Below, piece by piece: positions 26,154 through 33,322 of a DNA stretch of 64,000 nt. The stretch is taken from the NCBI GenBank assembly GCA_963798015.1, contig CAWCSA010000003.1, positions 62,001 through 126,000 on the forward strand, written 5' to 3'. Source of the stretch: Roseiarcus sp963798015. GTDB taxonomy: Bacteria > Pseudomonadota > Alphaproteobacteria > Rhizobiales > Beijerinckiaceae. Position 1 is the stretch's first letter. Each line of letters opens with the position of its first letter. The notes under the pieces are model-generated. The model searched no databases. It was not told where the DNA came from and saw nothing but the letters and a program-made list of their open reading frames with translations. A program made the position numbers and the translations under genes.

Positions 26154-26507
26154 GTGCGGCGCTACGGATTGCGCGACGACCAGTTTGCGCGGATTGAACA
26201 TTTGCTGCCGGGTCGTCCGGGACATGTCGGACGCAATAGCGAATTGGGCAATCGACTTTTCGTTGAGGCGGTGATTTGGAAATTTCGGTCGGGTGCGCCG
26301 TGGCGCGATCTGCCCGAGCGGTTCGGCCACTGGAAGACCATTCACACGCGGTTCTCGCGGTGGGCGGAGAACGGCGTATGGGAGAGTCTTTTCAAGACGT
26401 TGGCTGACGATCCGGACAACGAATACGCGATGATCGACGCCACCATCGTTCGCGCGCATCAGCATAGTGCGGGCGCACTCAAAAAGGGGGTCTCGATCAA
26501 GCCATAG
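26154..26507 (+). CDS. IS5-family transposase, frame A
   Basis: The 117-residue product carries the N-terminal DUF4096-like part of IS5 transposases (RYGLRDDQFARIEHLLPGR, FRSGAPWRDLPERFG) and the first catalytic Asp in YAMIDATIVRAHQH. The frame ends shortly after an A5G5 run (26481-26490). A -1 shift at that run gives GGLDQAIGRSRGGLTTKIH, the normal continuation, so frame A and frame B probably form one ~252-residue transposase by programmed frameshifting. Confidence 0.85.
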   Translation: MRRYGLRDDQFARIEHLLPGRPGHVGRNSELGNRLFVEAVIWKFRSGAPWRDLPERFGHWKTIHTRFSRWAENGVWESLFKTLADDPDNEYAMIDATIVRAHQHSAGALKKGVSIKP

Positions 26508-26542
26508 GCCGCTCGCGCGGCGGCCTGACCACCAAGATCCAT

Positions 26543-26911
26543 GTGATTGTCGACGCCTTGGGCAACCCGTTGGCGCTTCGCCTCACCGGCGGCCAAGTCC
26601 ACGACATCACCCAGGCTGAAGCCCTCGCGGCTGAGGTGAAGCCCGAAGCCCTCCTCGGCGACAAGGGCTACGACGCCGGCGCCTTCATCGAGAGCCTCGA
26701 AGTGCGCGCCATCAAGCCGGTCATCCCGCCAAAGTCGAACCGCAAGGTCGCTCGCGATTGCGACTTCGCCCTCTACGCCGAACGCAATCTCATCGAGCGT
26801 TTCTTTCAATTCATCAAACAGTTCCGAGGCATCGCGACCCGCTACGAAAAAACCGCACGCAATTACCTCGCCGGCCTCCATTTGGTCTGCGCCCTGGCTT
26901 GGCTCAAATGA
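26543..26911 (+). CDS. IS5-family transposase, frame B
   Basis: The 122-codon open frame holds the catalytic half of the transposase: second Asp in LLGDKGYD and Glu in LIERFFQFIKQFRG. The real frame-B coding region starts upstream, at the A5G5 slip site near 26490, and reads on to the TGA at 26909-26911. Its own ATG at 26543 is unlikely to be used. Confidence 0.85.
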   Translation: MIVDALGNPLALRLTGGQVHDITQAEALAAEVKPEALLGDKGYDAGAFIESLEVRAIKPVIPPKSNRKVARDCDFALYAERNLIERFFQFIKQFRGIATRYEKTARNYLAGLHLVCALAWLK

Positions 26912-26921
26912 GGACACGCTC

Positions 26922-27137
26922 TAGTAAAAGTGCTTTCATTTGCTAGCGTTTATTTTTTCGAATCTAGACTTTTCAACGGGTTACGAGCGATTGGAATAAA
27001 AAAAATTCGGCGTCTTTCCCAACTCGCGCCCTGAGGTTGCGTTTGAGGCGGCCCAAGGCGCGCCCCTCCCATACTTTTAGCCTTTGCCGCCGAGTTCATC
27101 ATCGCCAGCGGTATAGCACATATTACGGCTTTTAGCA
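26922..27137. other. AT-rich spacer between two insertion sequences
   Basis: The 216 bases contain the right arm of the split palindrome, an A8 run near 26997-27007 and no convincing gene. A 62-codon frame on minus (26950-27138) has no recognisable family and no good ribosome-binding site. The stretch ends in an 18-bp sequence duplicated beyond the IS1202-like element. Confidence 0.4.
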
Positions 27138-27232
27138 ATGACGGGATGTCAGATTGTCGGTAGCAGACGATATGTCCGGTTTAGGTAGCGCACGATCTGT
27201 CCGGTAGATCCGGCCCTTTTTGGAGGGGTTGG

Positions 27233-28405
27233 ATGCGCTGGACAGAAGCCCTTCAGGGTGTGCGCATGACGGTGTTTTTGAACGTTCTGAACCGCTGGGA
27301 ATCGGCGGAGCTGAACCAGGAAGAGGCGGCTGAGTTGCTCGGCGTGAGCGAGCGGACGTTCCGGCGCTGGACGCGGCGTTACGAAGAGGAAGGCGAGGCT
27401 GGGCTTGTCGACCGCCGGCTCGGCCAGGCGTCGGGCAGGCGGGTTCCCGCCGATCGGGCGGAGGAAGTGGAGCGGCTTTACCGCGAGCGCTACCAGGGTT
27501 TTACGGTCAAGCACTTCCACGAGCATCTGATCAAGGATCACGGCTTCGGCTGGGGCTACACCTGGACGAAGCTGCATCTTCAGTGGGCGGGCGTTGTGGC
27601 GAAGGCGCCGCGCAAGGGCGCCCACCGGCGCAAGCGCGAGCGGCGGCCACTGCCGGGCATGATGCTGCACCAGGACGGCTCGCGCCACGAATGGCTCGAG
27701 GGCCAGCCGGCGCTCGACCTGATCGTGACGCTCGACGATGCGACGGGGGCGATCTATTCGGCCTTTCTCATCGAGGAGGAGGGCACGGCCTCGACCTTCC
27801 GGGCGCTGAAGGAGGTTTTCGCCGAGCACGGCCTGCCGATGAGCCTCTATACGGATCGCGGCTCGCACTATTTCCGCACCACCAAGGCCGGCGAGATCGA
27901 CCGCGGCTCACCGACCCAGGTCGGGCGAGCCCTTGAGCAGCTCGGAATCGAGCATATCGGGGCTTTCTCTCCCCAGGCCCGTGGCCGTTCGGAACGGATG
28001 TTCGGCACGCTTCAGGGCCGGCTGCCCAAGGAGCTCCGGCTCGCCGGCATAACCGATGTGGAGGCGGCCAACGCCTTCATCCGCGACCGCTATCTGCCGG
28101 AACACAACGCCCGCTTTGCGGTCGATCCGGCCGGCGAGGGTTCAGCCTTCACGCCGATCCCTGGCGTCAATCTCGATGAGATCCTGTGCGTGCAGGAGGA
28201 GCGTCAGGTCATGAACGACAATTGCGTGTCCTACCGGACGCTGAAACTGCAGATCCCCGAAAGCCCGATGCGGCCCCATTTCGTCAAGGCGCGGGTCAAG
28301 GTCCACGTCTACCCCGACGGCTCCCACGCCCTCTTCCACGGGCCCCGCTGCATCGGCCGATATGACCAGAACGGAGCGATCAGAGATGCGAAAAACGCCG
28401 CTTAA
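27233..28405 (+). CDS. ISNCY-family (IS1202-like) transposase
   Basis: The 390-residue protein has an N-terminal winged/HTH region (NQEEAAELLGVSERTFRRWTRRY, about residues 30-52) and an rve-type catalytic core with Asp in MLHQDGSRHEW, Asp in LYTDRGSHYF and Glu in RGRSERMFGTLQ. All three DDE residues are present and the frame is uninterrupted, so the enzyme is probably functional. The ATG at 27233 lies inside the element, 77 bases from the left end. Confidence 0.9.
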   Translation: MRWTEALQGVRMTVFLNVLNRWESAELNQEEAAELLGVSERTFRRWTRRYEEEGEAGLVDRRLGQASGRRVPADRAEEVERLYRERYQGFTVKHFHEHLIKDHGFGWGYTWTKLHLQWAGVVAKAPRKGAHRRKRERRPLPGMMLHQDGSRHEWLEGQPALDLIVTLDDATGAIYSAFLIEEEGTASTFRALKEVFAEHGLPMSLYTDRGSHYFRTTKAGEIDRGSPTQVGRALEQLGIEHIGAFSPQARGRSERMFGTLQGRLPKELRLAGITDVEAANAFIRDRYLPEHNARFAVDPAGEGSAFTPIPGVNLDEILCVQEERQVMNDNCVSYRTLKLQIPESPMRPHFVKARVKVHVYPDGSHALFHGPRCIGRYDQNGAIRDAKNAA

Positions 28406-28427
28406 ATCCGCTCGGCGGCGAAGCCCC

Positions 28428-28472
28428 CGTGGACGGGGTGGACAAGCCTCCGGCTTGCCCACCCCGCCCACG
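28428..28472. terminator. Long hairpin after the transposase gene
   Basis: A 45-base near-palindrome forms a GC-rich stem of about 21 pairs with two A-C mismatches and a tiny loop (centre near 28450: CAAGCC / GGCTTG). It lies 22 bases after the transposase stop, within the element, and probably ends transposase transcription. No T-run follows. Confidence 0.5.
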
Positions 28473-28637
28473 AGGCAGAACAGAACCAGAAGAAGCGGAC
28501 ATATGATGGGCTACCAAAACCGGACAACTTAATTCGCTATCGACATGACGGGATGTCAGATTTCTGTCTCTCAGGATTCCCGATTTCGGCTCTTGCGGGC
28601 ACGTCTGCGCCTTTCGCCCTGCGGCGGCTCCGAAGCC

Positions 28638-28780
28638 GTCATGGCCGGGCTTGCCATCCACGCCGCCGCAATGACGGATTCGACGCTCGCGCCCTTAAAA
28701 AATATCATGGCTTTCCCGCCCCAAAACCTCCGCTAGCGGTTCACTACGACAAATGCGCGGGTTGCAAGCCCGGCCATGAC
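28638..28780. repeat. Extragenic inverted-repeat element
   Basis: GTCATGGCCGGGCTTG (28638-28653) and CAAGCCCGGCCATGAC (28765-28780) are perfect 16-bp inverse copies bounding a 143-base non-coding unit. The wording (ATGGCCGGGCTTG...CCATCCACG) is like dispersed extragenic repeats seen in Hyphomicrobiales genomes. The surrounding 28563-29019 stretch otherwise holds no gene. Confidence 0.6.
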
Positions 28781-29019
28781 GTAAGAGGCTAAAGCGCCAC
28801 TCCGTTCAGCCACGTTCCCGCTGCAACTTCGCCAAACCAGGCGACAGCTAACGTTACAAGCGACGCAATCCGAGGCTCCAGGCCGGGGTCTGCGCGCAAT
28901 TCAGCTGAATTTTAGCGCAAGATTCACGCCTTTGAGCCCGATTGCATCATAGGTTCATCACAAGCTCTTGAGGCAGCCGGCCTTGCTCCGGGCGGCTGCG
29001 ACCGCCAAGAGGGAGCCAT

Positions 29020-30315
29020 ATGTCCAGCTCCTCTCCCGACACCAGCCCCGCGGGCGTCGTCTCCGCCGAAGCGGTCCTGCAAAATCCGGCCACGCTGCGC
29101 GACCTTTTCGCGGTGCGTTCCTATGTACGCTACTGGATCGGCTCCGTTTGCAATCGCCTCAGCGTGCAGGTCCAGGCGATCGCCCTTGCGTGGCAGGTCT
29201 ATGCGGTCGCGCGCCAGACCGGGTCGGTCGCCCAGGCCTCGCTGGCGGTGGGCATTCTCGGCCTCGCGCAGTTCCTGCCGATGTTCGCGCTCACCCTGTT
29301 CGCCGGCCACGCCGCCGACATTTACGACCGGCGCAAGATCATGATGGCGGGCCTTGGCCTGCAGCTTTTGACGTCGGCTCTGTTCAGCGCGATGGCGTTT
29401 GGCGGGCTGAACCTTCTCTGGCCGATTTACGCGGTCGCTGCTTTGTTCGGTTGCGCCCGCGCCTTCTATACGCCCTCGAGCGCGGCACTCGCGCCGACCC
29501 TGGTCGAGCGGCGGCTGATCCCGCGCGCGATCGTCGTCAATTCGGCCGGCAATCAGATGGCGACCATCGTCGGCCCCGCTATCGGCGGACTTCTGGTGGC
29601 GTTTTCGCCCGTCGCCGCGTTCGCCGTGTCGGGCGCGCTTTGCCTCGCCTCACTCGTTGCTCTCATGCTGGTCACATCACCGCCCCGCCAGCCGCGTCCG
29701 ACCGCCTCGCGCTGGGCGCTGATCGCCGAGGGCCTGAACTATGTGTGGACGACCAAGGTCGTGCTTGGCGCGATCAGCCTCGATCTGTTCGCCGTTCTGC
29801 TCGGCGGCGTGACGGCGCTCCTGCCGGTCTATGCGCGCGACATCCTGCATGTCGGGCCGGAAGGTTTTGGAATCCTGCGCGCCGCCCCGTCGGCTGGCGC
29901 GATTCTCACCGGCTTCGTCCTGGCCGCCCGACCGCTCAAATCGCGCGTGGGGCTGAAAATGTTCGCAGCCGTCGGGATCTACGGCCTCTCCACCCTGGTG
30001 TTCGCCTTGTCGCGCTCGATGGCGCTCAGCGTTGCGGCGCTCGCCATTCTGGGGGCGGCCGACATGGTCTCGGTCTTCGTGCGCCAGTCGCTCGTGCAGA
30101 TCGTGACCCCCGACCCCATGCGCGGCCGCGTCTCCGCTGTGTCGAGCCTGTTCATCGGCGCGTCCAACGAACTCGGCGAATTCGAATCCGGCGGCATGGC
30201 GCGCCTCTTGGGGCCGGTCGGCTCGGCGATTTTCGGCGGCTGCGGCGCGATTGTCGTGACGCTGCTGTGGGCCGGGATATTCCCGGCGCTGAGGAAGGCG
30301 GACAGGCTGGAGTAG
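29020..30315 (+). CDS. MFS transporter (EntS/MFS_3-like exporter)
   Basis: The 431-residue protein has about 12 membrane helices. N-terminal ALAWQVYAVARQTGS and the loop motif GHAADIYDRRKIM (about residues 100-112) are typical of the MFS_3 group that includes the enterobactin exporter and drug exporters. A central charged loop separates the halves. The ATG at 29020 follows AAGAGGGAG. It stands alone between the IS cluster and the AT-rich KAP gene; substrate unknown. Confidence 0.85.
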   Translation: MSSSSPDTSPAGVVSAEAVLQNPATLRDLFAVRSYVRYWIGSVCNRLSVQVQAIALAWQVYAVARQTGSVAQASLAVGILGLAQFLPMFALTLFAGHAADIYDRRKIMMAGLGLQLLTSALFSAMAFGGLNLLWPIYAVAALFGCARAFYTPSSAALAPTLVERRLIPRAIVVNSAGNQMATIVGPAIGGLLVAFSPVAAFAVSGALCLASLVALMLVTSPPRQPRPTASRWALIAEGLNYVWTTKVVLGAISLDLFAVLLGGVTALLPVYARDILHVGPEGFGILRAAPSAGAILTGFVLAARPLKSRVGLKMFAAVGIYGLSTLVFALSRSMALSVAALAILGAADMVSVFVRQSLVQIVTPDPMRGRVSAVSSLFIGASNELGEFESGGMARLLGPVGSAIFGGCGAIVVTLLWAGIFPALRKADRLE

Positions 30316-30355
30316 AGAGCGGCGCGACGCTGATTAACTTGTTTCAACACTGAGC

Positions 30356-30365
30356 GTGACGACTT
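30356..30365. repeat. 10-bp inverted repeat, left side of the AT-rich KAP segment
   Basis: GTGACGACTT here is repeated in inverse orientation (AAGTCGTCAC) at 31849-31858. Both lie at the points where base composition changes between GC-rich host sequence and the AT-rich KAP gene, about 1.5 kb apart. They might mark the ends of an inserted segment. Confidence 0.35.
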
Positions 30366-30402
30366 AAGTTGCAAAAGGTCTTTTGGGGCATGCGCAAATC
30401 AA

Positions 30403-30567
30403 CTACGTTGTAAATTGCAGGCCGTCGACCAGTCTGCAGTAGTATGGAATTACACTTTCTCTTTGAAGATTGTAGTTTAGCAAGCCGGCTCCAAATTGTC
30501 CATTTCTGCCGTCATCATTTGTCTCTCCCAAAACGTAACTCCATAGTTCTGTCAATCTTTCGCCTAA
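30403..30567 (-). pseudogene. In-frame continuation of the KAP gene past a TGA
   Basis: After the TGA at 30568-30570 the same frame stays open for 54 codons and ends at TAG (30403-30405). The encoded peptide (LGERLTELWSYVLGETNDD..., ...YNLQRESVIPYYCRLVDGL) is protein-like and fits as the C-terminus of the KAP protein. The likeliest reading is a nonsense change (for example CGA to TGA) that removes the last 54 residues; a base-call error or stop read-through are alternatives. Confidence 0.55.
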
Positions 30568-31791
30568 TCAACTCGGCGCTTCGGGGCTGTGCCTTTCTTT
30601 CCACTGATCCAGCCCCATACACTTAGTGAATTCTGAAAATCTTAATCGACTTTCTCTTGCTAAATTATATTCATCGGGATGCATCACCTTCAGAATGCAA
30701 AGAGTAATTGAAAACAGATATAAGTTAAACTGATTTTGTTTTACGCTTATTTGTATGATTTGAAAGTATGTCGTAATACGTTCTATGGTCCTCAAAGAAA
30801 GATGGTTAATTTTATCATATGTATATAATAACTCTGCGACCTCGTTTTGAAGTCCAAGGAATTTACAAAAAGTTATCACACGCAAGTCTTGTCGAGCAAT
30901 ATCGCCAGCTGGAAGTTGCATACGAAGGTGATAAAATTTCTCAAGATAACTTCTAGCATCTATGTCTCCGTATGCAAATTTAATTGCGGAATGAAGTTGA
31001 GATAGATTTGTAACCAGAACGAAGTGGATGCTATTGACAGAGAAAAGGTGTTTTATATTTTCAAGTATAGATAAAGCGAAAGATGGTTTACATCTATCGA
31101 GTTCATCGATAATAAAAACTACTTTGCCACCTTTGTCTTCTTGGGCGTTATTAAAGGTACCATCAGGCAAGTCAATAGAATTGTCTGCCAAATCACTGGT
31201 TATTATCTCTGATAAACCAGTTAACGATCTGCGAAATTCCGCGAACGCCTCTTTGTCTGAACGATGGCTCTCCAGACGTTCTTTTAGGAGATCGTCCAGA
31301 GACTTTTCAGTCTCGTCTCGAATAGCGTTCACAACTTCGGTCGCGGTGCCTTTGAGGGCTTCGGTTTCGATAATCCCCGCCGACATAATTTTTACACCAG
31401 CCTGGAGACCGGCTTTGCCTAAGACCTTCGCAACTTTGAAGGCCGTAGCGCTGAACTTTTTAAATTTCGTCGATGATGGTGCAGCACTGTCGTTGAGCTC
31501 ATCAATGATATGGCTAGAAAGCGCAATGAACGCATTTTCTTGGTAGTCATTTGCGAATGCATCGAAATAGATGCTGGGAATATTTCGCTTCTTCAACTCA
31601 CCCGCCCACATTTTTATGAACGTGGTTTTCCCCTCTCCCCAAGGGGCGTCGAGAACAATAACCAAAGGCGCATCCACTCGAGCAACAATAGATGTCAACT
31701 GCTGGCCAAATGCCGCTCTTCCGAATATGTCTTTCTCATTCGTGAAGCCTTCGCCTGGCGCAATCTCCAATTCTTTGGGAAATAAACGCAA
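30568..31791 (-). CDS. KAP-family P-loop NTPase, probably C-terminally truncated
   Basis: KAP NTPases are STAND-like ATPases, often linked to phage exclusion or conflict systems. The 407-residue product has Walker A APWGEGKTTF (about residues 49-58) and Walker B KVVFIIDELDRC (about 223-234), and the KAP pattern of an N-terminal FGRAAFGQQL segment. It starts with TTG at 31791 after GGGAAGGGG. The gene is strikingly AT-rich beside its neighbours, a sign of horizontal transfer. Many KAP proteins have membrane helices between the Walker motifs; this one has none that is obvious, so it is probably soluble. Its frame continues past the TGA (see next entry to the left). No partner gene is beside it. 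Confidence 0.82.
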   Translation of the reverse strand: MRLFPKELEIAPGEGFTNEKDIFGRAAFGQQLTSIVARVDAPLVIVLDAPWGEGKTTFIKMWAGELKKRNIPSIYFDAFANDYQENAFIALSSHIIDELNDSAAPSSTKFKKFSATAFKVAKVLGKAGLQAGVKIMSAGIIETEALKGTATEVVNAIRDETEKSLDDLLKERLESHRSDKEAFAEFRRSLTGLSEIITSDLADNSIDLPDGTFNNAQEDKGGKVVFIIDELDRCKPSFALSILENIKHLFSVNSIHFVLVTNLSQLHSAIKFAYGDIDARSYLEKFYHLRMQLPAGDIARQDLRVITFCKFLGLQNEVAELLYTYDKINHLSLRTIERITTYFQIIQISVKQNQFNLYLFSITLCILKVMHPDEYNLARESRLRFSEFTKCMGLDQWKERHSPEAPS

Positions 31792-31848
31792 TCGTCGCCC
31801 CTTCCCTGTTTAATTTATAGAGGAAACGTCGCCCACCGCCCGCGGCGG

Positions 31849-31858
31849 AAGTCGTCAC
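31849..31858. repeat. 10-bp inverted repeat, right side of the KAP segment
   Basis: AAGTCGTCAC, the inverse of 30356-30365. It lies 58 bases upstream of the KAP start codon, where GC-rich sequence resumes. Confidence 0.35.
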
Positions 31859-31901
31859 TATAAGGCTTCGTGGCTGACATAAGCACTCTCGCGACGCCTC
31901 T

Positions 31902-32465
31902 TCACAAATATTTGTCCCTCTTCTGCATCCTACCGAGGGCGGTGGCCGCCTTTCGCCGCTTCGCAGCCGCCATCGTCACCAGCCGCAAGCGCTCGTTGAT
32001 GCGCGTTTGCCAGCCTGGACCGCCGGCCTTGAAGTAAGCGATCACATCGTGGTCCAGCCGCAGACTGACGGCTTGCTTCGGCTTTGCGAGCGGCGGCCGG
32101 CCGCGGCGGACAATCTTCAAGCCCTCGCGCAAGGGAGCGGCGGCGAACTTGGCGCGCCATTCCGGCGTCGACAGGTCCGGCGCGTCGTCCGGGTCATTTG
32201 AGCTCGTCGGCATAGGCTTTTTGCTCACGGGCGTTGGCATGTCCTCGCTGATAATGCGACGTCCGGCGCCCATTGGCGTCCACACCAGGACGACCATGCG
32301 ACCGTCGAGCCATCCGATGGTGATGAAGCGCGGCTCGCCATAGTCTTTCCGACCATCCAGGACCATCTCGTGCCGGCCGCGAAACACCTTCGGCGCGTCG
32401 GCGAAATCGAGCCCGCGCTCCTCAAGCGTTTTGTCGCGCTTCACCGCGTCGAATTCGATTTTCAC
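31902..32465 (-). CDS. Fused BrnT toxin - BrnA antitoxin
   Basis: BrnT is a RelE-like ribonuclease toxin and BrnA its DNA-binding antitoxin; they are normally two overlapping genes. Here one 187-residue frame holds both. Residues 1-73 are BrnT-like (IEFDAVKRDKTLEERGLDFADA, YGEPRFITIGWLDGRMVVLVWTP, RRIIS), and residues about 76-165 are BrnA-like (SKKPMPTSSNDPDDAPDLS, RRGRPPLAKPKQAVSLRLDHDVI, GPGWQTRINERLR), with an extra basic tail. The usual BrnT end (RRIISMRKAN-RE) is cut after RRIIS, so toxin activity may be lost. An ATG at the join (MPTPVSKK) could still give a separate BrnA. The start is GTG at 32465. Confidence 0.85.
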   Translation of the reverse strand: MKIEFDAVKRDKTLEERGLDFADAPKVFRGRHEMVLDGRKDYGEPRFITIGWLDGRMVVLVWTPMGAGRRIISEDMPTPVSKKPMPTSSNDPDDAPDLSTPEWRAKFAAAPLREGLKIVRRGRPPLAKPKQAVSLRLDHDVIAYFKAGGPGWQTRINERLRLVTMAAAKRRKAATALGRMQKRDKYL

Positions 32466-32565
32466 GAATTATTGTATCTACGATAAATAGCCTCGGTCAA
32501 GCGGCGTGAAGCAAGCTCGATCAATGCCATCCCACGCGCTGCGAATTTCCCAAAGACTCGTTCCT

Positions 32566-32615
32566 GAAAGCCCAGGCAACGCCCGTTCCGGAAAGGCCAG
32601 GCAACGCCCGATCAC
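32566..32615. repeat. Tandem 25-bp duplication
   Basis: Two adjacent 25-base units (32566-32590 and 32591-32615) share GAAAG-CCAGGCAACGCCCG and differ at a few bases. They lie in the non-coding leader ahead of the PEP-CTERM gene. Role unknown. Confidence 0.55.
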
Positions 32616-32697
32616 AAACATGTGTTCCTCTCCCTGCATCCCGCGGCGAATCCGGCCGTACTGCCTGCGTGTACACACAAGCGAAGGCGCCCTCCCC

Positions 32698-33288
32698 ATG
32701 CAGAAATTTTTTGGTATTCTCGCCGTCAGCGTTTTGCTTTCGGCTCCCGCTTCCGCCGCTGTTGTTCTCGGCGGCCCGGAAACTCTTTCGGCAACACCGT
32801 TTACATTCGGCCCCTCGGCGGCGGACCAGTTTTCTCTCAGTTACCCCACGAGCGGGTACTTCGCCGACACCTTCGTTTCGACAACCGGCACCGCCGAAGT
32901 GTCGAGCTTTGGCGGGTTTCTCGACATTCCCGTGGAGCCGAGCACGAGCTTCACGGATATGCGCAACGGCAGCGACGTGCTCTACGGGCCGGACCAGTTC
33001 GGCTCCTATGCGTCTTTTTCGACCGCGACGGATATCCCCTATTCCTCGGGGGACAGTTTCCTGGGGCTTCAGTACACCGTAGGCGCAAACACCTTCTACG
33101 GATTTGCGCAATTCGCCGGCGGCGACCTTGAGCGCTACGGGTTCGAGACGACGCCCAACACCGACATCGATGCCAATTTCCCGGTTGCGCAGGTCCCGGA
33201 AGCTTCAACCTGGGCGATGATGATGCTGGGATTTGCGGGGATCGTCCTCGTCGCGGGACGCCGCAGCCGGTCGTTGCGCCTCGCCTGA
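32698..33288 (+). CDS. PEP-CTERM anchored secreted protein
   Basis: The 196-residue protein has an N-terminal signal peptide (cleavage after ASA, about residue 20), a Ser/Thr/Gly-rich beta-type body, and a C-terminal sorting signal: VPEASTWAMMMLGFAG, a hydrophobic stretch, then a basic GRRSRS tail. Such proteins are processed by an exosortase and released at the cell surface, often with exopolysaccharide. No exosortase gene is in the window. The start is chosen at 32698 because it directly precedes the signal peptide; a long upstream extension lacks coding character. Confidence 0.82.
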   Translation: MQKFFGILAVSVLLSAPASAAVVLGGPETLSATPFTFGPSAADQFSLSYPTSGYFADTFVSTTGTAEVSSFGGFLDIPVEPSTSFTDMRNGSDVLYGPDQFGSYASFSTATDIPYSSGDSFLGLQYTVGANTFYGFAQFAGGDLERYGFETTPNTDIDANFPVAQVPEASTWAMMMLGFAGIVLVAGRRSRSLRLA

Positions 33289-33322
33289 AGCCGAAGCGCG
33301 CGCGGAGGGGGGCGGGCTTGGC

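Larger units (their letters stand above)
26076..26921 (+). mobile_element. IS5-family (IS427-type) insertion sequence
   Basis: The 846-base element has imperfect terminal repeats (GGGGCTGTCCTCA at the left end; GAGCGTGTCCTCA read inward from the right) and sits between TA dinucleotides (26074-26075 and 26922-26923), the target duplication expected for this group. It encodes transposase in two overlapping frames. All three DDE residues are present across the two frames, so it looks intact and recently inserted. Confidence 0.88.
26056..26953. repeat. 11-bp inverted repeat flanking (and split by) the IS5-family element
   Basis: ATAAACGCTAG at 26056-26066 and CTAGCGTTTAT at 26943-26953 are perfect inverse copies; the right arm is followed by a T-run. 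With the inserted element removed, they would form a stem with about a 30-base loop and a T-tract, resembling a terminator for the ribB gene. Confidence 0.5.
27156..28544 (+). mobile_element. ISNCY/IS1202-like insertion sequence with 18-bp target duplication
   Basis: The 1389-base element is bounded by exact 18-bp direct copies (27138-27155 and 28545-28562, starting ATGACGGGATGTCAG). Its ends are related inverted repeats: GTCGGTAGC and, read inward from the right, GTCGATAGC, followed on both sides by TGTCCGGTTT-GGTAGC. One transposase gene and a strong internal hairpin are inside. Long target duplications are characteristic of IS1202-type elements. Confidence 0.85.

Noticed and set aside
26950..27138. 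62-codon minus frame between the two insertion sequences
   Set aside because: Faint likeness to the hinge of serine recombinases (AAKAKSMGGARLG) but too short and without catalytic residues; probably chance.
30444..30626. 60-codon + strand frame beside the KAP gene
   Set aside because: It lies antisense to the KAP tail, which reads as protein; no ribosome-binding site.
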